A stretch of DNA of 64,000 nucleotides, from contig NZ_SNWR01000001.1 in assembly GCF_004362215.1 (NCBI RefSeq), positions 186,001-250,000 of the forward strand, in the 5' to 3' direction. Source of the stretch: Paractinoplanes brasiliensis. Its GTDB lineage: Bacteria > Actinomycetota > Actinomycetes > Mycobacteriales > Micromonosporaceae. The stretch's first letter is position 1, and each line of letters opens with the position of its first letter. The notes under the pieces were generated by a model. The model was not told the DNA's origin. It worked only from the letters and a program-made list of their open reading frames with translations, and ran no database searches. This document shows positions 8,175-15,580 of the stretch, piece after piece. The translations under genes were made by a program, and so were the position numbers.

Positions 8175-8310
8175 GCGCACCCGACGCCGGCCGTGCCGGC
8201 CCACTCCCGCGCACCCGACGCGGCCGTGCCGGCCCCCACTCCGCACCCGACGCCGGCCGCGCCGGCCCACTCCTGCGCACCGCGACGCGGCCGTGCCGGC
8301 CCCCCACTCC
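8175..8310. repeat. ~34-bp GC-rich imperfect tandem repeat, 4 copies
   Basis: Units begin at 8175, 8209, 8243 and 8275 with lengths 34, 34, 32 and 36, each of the form GCGCACCCGACGCGGCCGTG followed by CCGGCCCACTCC. A partial fifth unit starts at 8311. The array occupies much of the 353-bp gap between the LacI gene and the sugar-binding protein gene. No gene is supported in that gap. Confidence 0.8.
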
Positions 8311-8363
8311 GCACCCGATCCTGGCGCTGGCAGTTCGTCACTTCGCCGTCTGCAAAAAAGTGC

Positions 8364-8383
8364 TTCTATAGAATCTGTTGACA
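8364..8383 (+). promoter_or_regulatory. Operator palindrome and -35-like site before sugar importer
   Basis: The perfect 10-bp palindrome TTCTATAGAA (8364-8373) is followed at 8378-8383 by TTGACA, a consensus -35 hexamer. No convincing -10 element lies 16-18 bases further on (the region reads TTTCGT), so the exact promoter is uncertain. This AT-rich island stands out in the surrounding sequence and lies about 95 bp before the importer operon. Confidence 0.4.
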
Positions 8384-8467
8384 CTGCCCTGGCGATGAGG
8401 TTTCGTGCTTGTTACGCACCCGGGCCACGCTTTCCCGGCCGGGATCCCACTGTCCCAGGAGATAAAA

Positions 8468-9823
8468 GTGTTCGCTGACCATATGAAACGTCCCGTCATG
8501 GCGGTGCTGGCCTGCGCCGGCCTGCTGACCGCGGCAGCTTGCAGCGCGCCCGGCAGCGACTCCAGTTCCTCCCCCACCACCACCGGCAGCGCGGCAGCCG
8601 TGGCCACCAGCTGCGGCAGCGACCCGGTGACCCTCAGGGGATACTTCGAGACCGGCTTCCCCCTGCCCAAGGAGCTCGCCGACGAGTTCACCAAGCAGTT
8701 CCCCAACGTCAAGTGGGACATCCGCGAGGACCAGTTCGCGGTGATCACGCAGAACGCGCCGCGGGTCCTGGCCGACGACCCGCCGGACCTCATGCGCCTG
8801 CCGCAGGTGTCCGAGCTCGTCAAGGACGGCCTGCTCAAGCAGCTGGACGGCTACGCCCAGGCGTACGGGTGGGACAAATGGCCCGCCTCGCAGCTGGAGC
8901 AGATGCGGGTCAACGCGAACGGGCAGCGCGGCGACGGCCCGCTCTACGCCCAGGGCCTGAACTTCAGCATGACCGGCATGTTCTACAACAAGAAGCTGGC
9001 CGCGCAGATCGGCATGACGCAGCCGCCGGCCACGCTGGCCGAGCTGGACACCGTCCTGCAGAAGGCGAAGGACGCCGGCCTGGTGCCGATCAACCAGTTC
9101 AACGGCGGCGCCACCGGCGGTCTCGCCTTCCCGCTGCAGAACCTCATGGCGGCGTACGGGGAACCGGGGCCGATCAACGACTGGATCTACCAGAAGCCCG
9201 GGGCGACCATCGACACCCCCAGCAACCTGCAGGCCACCCAGCACCTGGAGCGGTGGATCAAGGCCGGGTACTTCGCCTCCGACATCAACTCGCAGGACTA
9301 CGCCACCATGATGAGCCGGTTCATCGGCGGCAAGGCGCTGTTCATGTTCGACGGCGACTGGGAGTCGGGCAACCTCGACAAGCAGATGGCGGGCAACGCC
9401 GGGTTCTTCCTGATGCCTCCTGCCAACGCGGGCGGCAAGCGGGCCGCGATGTCGGCGCCGCTGACGTTCGGCATCAGCGCCAAGGCCCCGAACGCCGACT
9501 GCGCCGCGTTCTTCCTCAACTGGGTGGCCACCAACCAGCAGGCCCGGGACATCACCGTGAAGGTCGGCGGCTCGCACCCGATGGGTCCGTCGGACGCCTA
9601 CATGCCGCCGGTCCAGGAGGGCACCGTCACGGCCGCGACGCTGACCGCCGGCGCCACCATCGCCCAGGACAACGGCGCGATGGACTTCATCGCCAACGCC
9701 ACCGGCGCCATCTACGCCAAGAGCTGGACCCCGCAGCTGCAGAAGCTCGCCGCCGGCCAGCAGAGCCCGGACGCGCTGCTCAAGTCGGTGCAGAAGGACT
9801 ACGAGAGTCAGGTCAAGGGCTGA
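8468..9823 (+). CDS. Sugar ABC transporter substrate-binding lipoprotein
   Basis: A 451-residue family 1 extracellular solute-binding protein. The start is GTG at 8468 because AGGAGA lies 5 bases upstream; upstream in-frame starts have no such site. A lipoprotein signal ends in LTAAAC, so Cys25 would be lipidated and the mature protein tethered outside the membrane. The mature domain begins with DPVTLRGYFETGFP and contains GKALFMFDGDWESG and a late KSWTPQLQKLAAGQ segment, as in oligosaccharide-binding proteins of the CUT1 class. It is the first gene of an operon with two permeases (spacing 3 bp, then overlap). The neighbours suggest xylo-, arabino- or cello-oligosaccharides as ligand, which is inference. 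Confidence 0.9.
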   Translation: MFADHMKRPVMAVLACAGLLTAAACSAPGSDSSSSPTTTGSAAAVATSCGSDPVTLRGYFETGFPLPKELADEFTKQFPNVKWDIREDQFAVITQNAPRVLADDPPDLMRLPQVSELVKDGLLKQLDGYAQAYGWDKWPASQLEQMRVNANGQRGDGPLYAQGLNFSMTGMFYNKKLAAQIGMTQPPATLAELDTVLQKAKDAGLVPINQFNGGATGGLAFPLQNLMAAYGEPGPINDWIYQKPGATIDTPSNLQATQHLERWIKAGYFASDINSQDYATMMSRFIGGKALFMFDGDWESGNLDKQMAGNAGFFLMPPANAGGKRAAMSAPLTFGISAKAPNADCAAFFLNWVATNQQARDITVKVGGSHPMGPSDAYMPPVQEGTVTAATLTAGATIAQDNGAMDFIANATGAIYAKSWTPQLQKLAAGQQSPDALLKSVQKDYESQVKG

Positions 9824-9826
9824 CCT

Positions 9827-10753
9827 GTGGCCATCCGATCCGGTTCCGCGCCGCGGACACCAGCCGCGCCGGGGCGGCGTACTCGTCGCCCCGGCGCCTG
9901 GCTGGGCTGGCTGTTCGTGGCCCCCGCGGCCCTCATGTACACCGTCTTCGTCCTGCGACCGCTGCTGTTCACCGTCCAGTACTCGTTCTACGACTGGAAC
10001 GGGATCGGGGCCTCGACGTGGGTGGGCCTGGAGAACTACACCCGCCTGTTCACCGATGCCGAGCAGTTCGCGCCGATCCTGCACGCGTTCGAGCTGATCC
10101 TGTTCTTCAGCGGGATCCCGGTGGTGCTCGGCCTGTTCGTGGCGGCCACCATCCGCGGCATCGCGACCAGCCGGCTGGCGCTGGTCGCCCGCACCGTGCT
10201 GTTCCTGCCGCAGGTCATCCCGTTGGTCGCGGCCGGCATCATGTGGACCTGGCTGCTGTCCTCGACCGGCCTGGCCAACGAACTGCTGAGCGCGGTCGGG
10301 CTGGAGGGGCTGACCCGCGCCTGGCTCGGTGACTTCGGCACCGCCCTGCCGGCGGTCGGCGTGATCGGCGCCTGGGTGCTCGTCGGCCTGTGCACGCTGC
10401 TCCTGCTCGCCGGCATGAGCAAGATCGATCCGGCGCTCTACGAGTCGGCGCGGCTTGACGGCGCCGGGCCGATCCGCGAGTTCTTCGCCATCACGCTGCC
10501 CAGCCTCCGCCAGGAGATCGGCGTCTGCGTCACGGTGACCGTGATCGCCGCGCTGGCCAGCTTCGACATCGTCTACATCGCCACTCAGGGCGGACCGGGC
10601 AACTCCACCATGGTTCCCGGACTCGAGATCTTCTACCTGGCGTTCTCGGAACGCGAGGTGGGCCGGGCCTCCGCGCTGGCGGTCGTGCTCGTGGCCCTCG
10701 TGCTGGTCTGCGTTCTGCCCATCCAACGGTTCACCAGGGACGGCAACCGATGA
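9827..10753 (+). CDS. Sugar ABC transporter permease, MalF type
   Basis: A 308-residue CUT1-class permease with six predicted membrane helices. The N-terminus is basic and soluble (about 25 residues), followed by the first helix at LGWLFVAPAALMYTVFVLRP. The EAA loop that contacts the ATPase reads YESARLDGAGPIREFFAITLP near residue 205. The start is GTG, three bases after the binding-protein stop. No ATPase gene is in the operon, so it presumably relies on a shared MsiK-like ATPase encoded elsewhere, as is usual for actinomycete CUT1 importers. Confidence 0.92.
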   Translation: MAIRSGSAPRTPAAPGRRTRRPGAWLGWLFVAPAALMYTVFVLRPLLFTVQYSFYDWNGIGASTWVGLENYTRLFTDAEQFAPILHAFELILFFSGIPVVLGLFVAATIRGIATSRLALVARTVLFLPQVIPLVAAGIMWTWLLSSTGLANELLSAVGLEGLTRAWLGDFGTALPAVGVIGAWVLVGLCTLLLLAGMSKIDPALYESARLDGAGPIREFFAITLPSLRQEIGVCVTVTVIAALASFDIVYIATQGGPGNSTMVPGLEIFYLAFSEREVGRASALAVVLVALVLVCVLPIQRFTRDGNR

Positions 10754-11574
10754 TCGTCAACCGCCGGGAGACCCTGACCGGGCGTGTCCTGCTGATCCTG
10801 CTGATGGTGATCACGGTGGTGCCGTTCATCAGCCTGTTCGTCACCGCCCTGCACCCGTCGGGCACGTACCCGGACGGGCTGTCCTGGCCCGACAGCCCGC
10901 AGTGGGGCAACTTCGCCGACGCGTTCCGGTCCGCGCACATGGGCGAGCTGCTGCTCTCCAGCGCCCTGATCGTGGCCGGCGTCGTGCCGGTCTCGTTGCT
11001 GCTCGGGACGATGGCCGGCTTCGCCTTCGGCCATCTGCGGATGCCCGGTCACCGCATCGGCTTCCTGATCTTCGTGCTCGGCCTGACCCTGCCCTTCGAG
11101 GGCATCATCACGCCGCTGTACTACCAGATCCGCGACATGGGCCTGCTCAACACGCGGTGGGCGATCATCCTGCCGCTGATCGGCCTGTTCATGCCGTTCT
11201 CGGTGCTCTGGATGCGCGCGCACTTCGTCACCATGCCCGAGGACATCTCCGAGGCCGCGCGCATCGACGGCGCGACGACCTGGCAGCTCTTCCGGAGCGT
11301 CCACGTCCCGCTGGCCCGCCCCGCCCTGTCGTCGCTGGCGATCCTGCTGTTCCTGTGGACCTGGAACCAGTTCCTGCTCGCCATCGTGCTGGTCGACGAC
11401 CCGGCGAAACGGACGATGGCCGGCGCGCTCGGCGCCTTCCAGGGCCAGTGGGGCACCGACATCCCGCTGCTGTGCGCGGGCTCGCTGCTCATCCTCGCGC
11501 CGACCCTGACCGTGTTCCTGATCTTCCAGCGCCGCTTCGTGGCCGCGCTGCTGCAAGGCTCTGTCAAGGGCTGA
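10750..11574 (+). CDS. Sugar ABC transporter permease, MalG type
   Basis: A 274-residue partner permease. Its ATG overlaps the previous stop (ATGA), so the two permeases are probably made in equal amounts. The first membrane helix follows NRRETLTGRVLLILLMVITV, and the EAA loop reads SEAARIDGATTWQLFRSVHVPL near residue 165. It should pair with the preceding protein to form the oligosaccharide channel. Confidence 0.92.
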   Translation: MIVNRRETLTGRVLLILLMVITVVPFISLFVTALHPSGTYPDGLSWPDSPQWGNFADAFRSAHMGELLLSSALIVAGVVPVSLLLGTMAGFAFGHLRMPGHRIGFLIFVLGLTLPFEGIITPLYYQIRDMGLLNTRWAIILPLIGLFMPFSVLWMRAHFVTMPEDISEAARIDGATTWQLFRSVHVPLARPALSSLAILLFLWTWNQFLLAIVLVDDPAKRTMAGALGAFQGQWGTDIPLLCAGSLLILAPTLTVFLIFQRRFVAALLQGSVKG

Positions 11575-11590
11575 CGGGCGGAATCGACGT

Positions 11591-12424
11591 ATGACAACCA
11601 CGCAGAGCCTCACCGACGACGAACGCCGGGCCTTCATCCGGTACACCCATACCCGGCTCTGGCCGCTGCTGCAACGTTTCCCGGTCGCCGGCGACCTGCA
11701 CGACGAACTGCTCGCGCAGATGGTCGGCTGCCCGGCACAGACCGTACGGGACATCGCCGCCGAACTGGCCGGCCAGGCGCGGGACACCGCCGCCGAGATG
11801 CTCACCGACCACCGGTTCCGGGACATGCTCGACACGCTCCCGTTCCGCCCGGAGGACCGGATCGTCGCGGTCGGCGACTCGATCACGGCCGACCGTATCG
11901 GCTGGTTCGAGCTGCTGTCCGCGGCGCTGCCGTCGCACACCACGGTGAACCTGGGCGTCAGCGGCAACACGACGGCCGACGTGCTGGAACGGTTCGACCT
12001 GCTGGAGGCCGCCCGCCCCGGCCACGTCCTGCTCATGCTGGGCACCAACGACGTCCGTACGCACGGACGGGCCACCGGTCACCGCATGGCCACCGGCGCC
12101 GAGACCGAACGCAACCTGCGGGCCCTCGTCGACCTGATCGCCGGCATGGGGGCCACGGTCACCGCGATCACCCCACCCGCCGTCGACCAGCGGCGCATCG
12201 ACGCCACGTTCGCCGCCGGCCCGGTCCGCTGGCACGCCGCCGACATCGCCGAGGTCGCCGAGATCACCCGCAAGGTCGCCCCGGCGTGCGTGGACCTGCA
12301 CACGGCGACCGCGAACGAGGATCTGGACGCCTTCCTGGAGGCCGACGGGGTGCACCCGTCAGCGACCGGGCAGCGCCTGATCCTCACCCGCATCGTCGAA
12401 CACCTCACGAAGCGAGCTCCGTAA
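11591..12424 (+). CDS. SGNH/GDSL-type esterase
   Basis: A 277-residue hydrolase of the SGNH superfamily. Block I is VAVGDSITADR with catalytic Ser97; the Gly block is NLGVSGNTT; the Asn block is LMLGTNDVRT; and the Asp/His block is DGVHPSATG near the C-terminus. An N-terminal helical extension of about 85 residues precedes the SGNH fold. There is no signal peptide, so it probably acts in the cytoplasm. It starts 17 bp after the permease stop and likely belongs to the importer operon, which suggests deacetylation of imported acetylated oligosaccharides (inference; no substrate evidence). Confidence 0.85.
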   Translation: MTTTQSLTDDERRAFIRYTHTRLWPLLQRFPVAGDLHDELLAQMVGCPAQTVRDIAAELAGQARDTAAEMLTDHRFRDMLDTLPFRPEDRIVAVGDSITADRIGWFELLSAALPSHTTVNLGVSGNTTADVLERFDLLEAARPGHVLLMLGTNDVRTHGRATGHRMATGAETERNLRALVDLIAGMGATVTAITPPAVDQRRIDATFAAGPVRWHAADIAEVAEITRKVAPACVDLHTATANEDLDAFLEADGVHPSATGQRLILTRIVEHLTKRAP

Positions 12425-12462
12425 GGGAACGGTAAGCGGCACATCGGGGTTTCTGGGGTTGG

Positions 12463-13011
12463 GTGGGAGCCATGGTCCGCAAACTGCTCTCGAAACCCCT
12501 GACCTGGATCGTCGTCGCGCTGGTGGGCGCCGGAGGGCTCTACTGGTTCCAGCCGTGGCGGCTGTTCACCGACACGACCGTGGCCGACACGCTGGCTGTG
12601 GTGGCGAGCGCTGCGCCGCCCTCCGAGCAGCCGGCCTCCGAGCAGCCGGCCCCCGTACGGGCTGCCGTTGTGCTCGCGCGGGGAAGCTTCGTCACCCACG
12701 AGCACGACACCAGCGGCTCGGCCCGGATCGTGCGCAACGCCGACGGCAGCCACCAGCTGGAGCTGATCGATCTCGACACCTCCGACGGGCCGGACCTGCG
12801 GGTGTGGTTGTCCGATCAGCCCGTACGCACGGGTTCCGGCGGGTGGCACGTGTTCGACGACGGCGCGTACGCGGAAGTGGGGAAGTTGAAGGGCAACCAC
12901 GGCAACCAGGTCTACCGTCTGCCGGCCGGCATCGACCCGGGCGACTTCCGCAGCGTCAGCATCTGGTGCAAACGGTTCTCGGTGTCGTTCGGCGCTGCCG
13001 CTCTGGCGTGA
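12463..13011 (+). CDS. Membrane-anchored DM13-domain protein
   Basis: A 182-residue protein with one N-terminal membrane helix (about residues 13-30), a short linker with a repeated SEQPA motif, and a C-terminal DM13 domain (about 70-180). Typical DM13 features are the HDTSGSARIV strand, LEDLDTSDGPDLRVWLSD-like core, and WCKRFSVSFGAA at the end with its conserved cysteine. DM13 domains are proposed to act in extracytoplasmic redox or electron transfer; the role here is unknown. GTG 12463 or ATG 12472 could be the start. Confidence 0.8.
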   Translation: MGAMVRKLLSKPLTWIVVALVGAGGLYWFQPWRLFTDTTVADTLAVVASAAPPSEQPASEQPAPVRAAVVLARGSFVTHEHDTSGSARIVRNADGSHQLELIDLDTSDGPDLRVWLSDQPVRTGSGGWHVFDDGAYAEVGKLKGNHGNQVYRLPAGIDPGDFRSVSIWCKRFSVSFGAAALA

Positions 13012-13107
13012 ACGTCACTCCGGGTCGCGCGAGGCGGGCCGGACAGGGCATAGTGGCGCGCGGCTTCATCGACCGGTGTGGCTGTCCCACGAGAAGGTGG
13101 TTCCGAC

Positions 13108-14097
13108 GTGACGCGCTTACGAGCGGCCGCAGTGCTCACGCTGATCGGGGCGTCGCTCGTGGCGCCGGCAACGCCCGCGGCGGCGGCCCCGGCGCCCGTA
13201 CGCATCCTGAGCGTGTCCGCCGAGAACGTGAAGCCGGGCGACAAGGTCCGGGTGCGGTTCCGCGTCACGAACACCGGGCAGCGGGCCGAGACGGCGATCG
13301 TGGTGGTCGGCGGCGGACTGGAGTGCGCGAGCGGATGCCGCGCCGAGCCCAGCCTGGGCGGCGGTGCGAGCAAGGACTTCTCGGCGACGGTGGTGGCGCC
13401 CAAGGCACATCCGGGTGAGATCACCGGGCTCAACATCTCGATCGGCGTGCGGCTGGGCGGGCAGAACCACTTCGACTTCAAGATGGTGTACGTCCACGGC
13501 CCGGGGGCGTCGGCGCCGGGCACGGAGAAACCGAAGTCCGAGGTGGACCGCGTGTCCGGCCGGGTCCGTGACGCCGACGGGAAGGCGGTCGGCGGGGTCT
13601 CGCTGACCGTCCGGGACAGCGCGGGGCACGAATACCGGACGACGACCGACCGGAAGGGCCGGTTCTCGATCACGTCGACCGCTGCCAAGCCGATCGCCGA
13701 CGGCCGGATCACCGTGGTGGCGAGCATGGACGGCTATCGCGAGGCTCGCAAGACCGTACGGGCTGCCGCCGGCGACAAGGCGAGCGTGCAGCTGGTGCTG
13801 GCCGCCGTGGCCGCGCCTGCCACCGCAACGGCGTCGCCCCTGGCCGTAGCGGAAGAGACCGCGGAGCCCGAGACGAGTGCGGCCGCGGCGCCGCCTGCTC
13901 TCCAGACCGTCAGCGACGAGGGCAACGGTCCGCTGCTGTTCATGATTCTGGGCGGGCTGCTGGTCGCGGCGGGCGTGGCCGCGCTCCTGCGAGTGGTGGT
14001 GCGCCGGCGGTCCACCCCGTCGTCCCCGAGTGACGCCCCCACCGCGGTGCTGCACCTGGGCCACGCGGCCGACCGGTACGGGAACCGGGGCCGCTGA
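13108..14097 (+). CDS. Cell-surface protein with CARDB-like and carboxypeptidase-regulatory-like domains
   Basis: A predicted type I membrane surface protein of 329 residues. The start is GTG 13108, chosen for the AGAAGGTGG ribosome site 8 bases upstream and the signal peptide that follows (ending in PAAAA). Residues ~30-135 resemble a CARDB/cell-adhesion beta-sandwich (VRFRVTNTGQRAETAIVVVGG), with two cysteines in ECASGC. Residues ~148-235 are a carboxypeptidase-regulatory-like fold (VSGRVRDADGKAVGGVSLTV). An Ala/Thr-rich stalk and a membrane helix (about 283-305) with a basic stop-transfer sequence end the protein. It may be a wall or envelope adhesin; no enzymatic motif is seen. Confidence 0.7.
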   Translation: MTRLRAAAVLTLIGASLVAPATPAAAAPAPVRILSVSAENVKPGDKVRVRFRVTNTGQRAETAIVVVGGGLECASGCRAEPSLGGGASKDFSATVVAPKAHPGEITGLNISIGVRLGGQNHFDFKMVYVHGPGASAPGTEKPKSEVDRVSGRVRDADGKAVGGVSLTVRDSAGHEYRTTTDRKGRFSITSTAAKPIADGRITVVASMDGYREARKTVRAAAGDKASVQLVLAAVAAPATATASPLAVAEETAEPETSAAAAPPALQTVSDEGNGPLLFMILGGLLVAAGVAALLRVVVRRRSTPSSPSDAPTAVLHLGHAADRYGNRGR

Positions 14098-14159
14098 CCG
14101 GGTGCAATGCAAATCCTGCAACTCCTTGTCTTGATATCGACGCATGCCTATCGTCCGGT

Positions 14160-14173
14160 GGTAAGCGCTTTCC
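14160..14173. promoter_or_regulatory. LacI-family operator before pectate lyase
   Basis: GGTAAGCGCTTTCC is an imperfect 14-bp palindrome centred on AAGCGCTT, matching the general LacI-family operator form (A-rich arm, central CG, T-rich arm). It lies 52 bp upstream of the pectate lyase start. Confidence 0.6.
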
Positions 14174-14224
14174 TGTCGTGGGGAGGGCGGCGCGACGCAT
14201 CCCCGACATGGAAGCGAGACAAGG

Positions 14225-15436
14225 ATGAAACGATCAGTCGCCCTGCGATGGTCGGCGGCAGCCGCCACCGCGCTCACCGCCGCCGCGATCATGCTGACGC
14301 TGCCCGCCACGCAGGCCCTGGCGGCCGACAACCTGAGCCTCAACGGCGGCGCCGACGGCTCGAGCAAGGCCGGCGGCACCAGCTACGGCAACGTCAAGGA
14401 CGGCAACACCGGCACCTACTGGTCACCATCCGGCTCGACCGGTTACGTGTCGGTCAAGTGGGGCAGCGCCACCACGGTCTCGTCGGCCGTCATCCGGCAG
14501 GCCTCCGGCGGCGGCTCGATCAGCGCCTGGCGCCTGCTCAACGCCGACACCGGGGCCGTGCTGAGCAGCGGCAGCGGCAGCCCGAGCACCATCTCGTTCG
14601 CCTCCACCGCGCTGAAGAAGCTCACGTTCGACATCACCAGCGCGTCCGGCGCGCCGCGGATCGCCGAGTTCGAGACGTACGGCAGCGGCGGCACGACGCC
14701 GACCACCGGTCCCACCACGCCCACCCCCACGCCGACCTCGCCGGGCGGCTCCGGCGGCACTCCGACCGGCGCGTGGCCGTCCTCGGCGGGTTCGGTGAGC
14801 ATCTCCGGCACGGTCAACGTCTCGGGCACCTTCGACGGCGGCATGAAGACGTACTGCTGCATCGGCGACGGCTCGCAGAGCGAGTCCCAGGACCCCATGT
14901 TCAAGATCGCCAACGGTGGCACGCTGCAGAACGTCATCCTCGGCTCCCCCGCCGGCGACGGCGTGCACTGCGAGGGGACGTGCACGATCCGCAACGTGTG
15001 GTGGAACGACATCGGCGAGGACGCCGCCACCTTCAAGGGCACCGGCGGCGGCACCAGTTACGTCATCGGCGGCGGCGCCCGCAACGGCAGCGACAAGACG
15101 TTCCAGCACAACGGCAACGGCACCGTCAACATCTCCGGCTTCTACCTGAGCGGCTCGGGCAAGCTGTACCGCGCCTGCGGCAACTGCTCCAGCTCGTACA
15201 CCCGGCACGTGCGGATCGACAACGTGCTGCTGAACGACATCGACATGGTGGCCGGCATCAACTCCAACTGGGGCGACACCGCCACCATCACCCGGGTCAC
15301 CCTGAGCAACGCCTCGAACGCCACGGTCTGCGGCAAGTATCAGGGCGTCGCCAAGGGCAGCGAACCCAAGTACCTGGGCGCCGGCTGGAACGACAGCAAC
15401 TGCAAGGTGAGCCAGAGCGACATCACGTACCGATAG
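14225..15436 (+). CDS. Secreted PL3 pectate lyase with N-terminal carbohydrate-binding-like domain
   Basis: A 403-residue exported enzyme expected to cleave polygalacturonate by beta-elimination with calcium. Residues 1-34 are a signal peptide. Residues ~35-155 form a discoidin/CBM-like beta-sandwich (NVKDGNTGTYWSPSGS, VSVKWGSATTVSSAVI). A Thr/Pro linker (about 157-182) leads to the PL3 right-handed beta-helix, with the family's signature stretches DPMFKIANGGTLQNVILG, AGDGVHCEGTCTIRNVWW and DIGEDAATFKG. The late lysines and the Arg in YTRHVRIDN are candidate catalytic residues. The ribosome site is AAGG just before the ATG. A LacI-type operator upstream and a hairpin after the stop make it a single-gene unit. 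Confidence 0.92.
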   Translation: MKRSVALRWSAAAATALTAAAIMLTLPATQALAADNLSLNGGADGSSKAGGTSYGNVKDGNTGTYWSPSGSTGYVSVKWGSATTVSSAVIRQASGGGSISAWRLLNADTGAVLSSGSGSPSTISFASTALKKLTFDITSASGAPRIAEFETYGSGGTTPTTGPTTPTPTPTSPGGSGGTPTGAWPSSAGSVSISGTVNVSGTFDGGMKTYCCIGDGSQSESQDPMFKIANGGTLQNVILGSPAGDGVHCEGTCTIRNVWWNDIGEDAATFKGTGGGTSYVIGGGARNGSDKTFQHNGNGTVNISGFYLSGSGKLYRACGNCSSSYTRHVRIDNVLLNDIDMVAGINSNWGDTATITRVTLSNASNATVCGKYQGVAKGSEPKYLGAGWNDSNCKVSQSDITYR

Positions 15437-15450
15437 CAACGAGCCGTGTC

Positions 15451-15476
15451 ACGGGAGGGGCACCCGTCCCTCCCGT
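15451..15476 (+). terminator. Hairpin terminator after pectate lyase
   Basis: ACGGGAGGG and CCCTCCCGT form a perfect 9-bp stem with an 8-base loop, 15 bases after the stop codon. Confidence 0.7.
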
Positions 15477-15533
15477 CCGGCCGTCGGCAGGGCCGAAGGA
15501 CCCCCTTGGACATCGGTGTGCATCGATGTAAAG

Positions 15534-15547
15534 TGGGAGCGCTCCCA
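15534..15547. promoter_or_regulatory. Perfect CebR box
   Basis: TGGGAGCGCTCCCA is a perfect 14-bp palindrome identical to the operator of CebR, the streptomycete cellobiose/cello-oligosaccharide repressor. It lies 34 bp upstream of the second sugar dehydrogenase start. Confidence 0.85.
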
Positions 15548-15580
15548 GCTTGCATCCCCACAAGAAACGAGGAGCTGGAC

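Noticed and set aside
8378..8400. TTGACA as a complete sigma-70-type promoter
   Set aside because: No acceptable -10 hexamer at the right distance, so only a -35-like site is noted.
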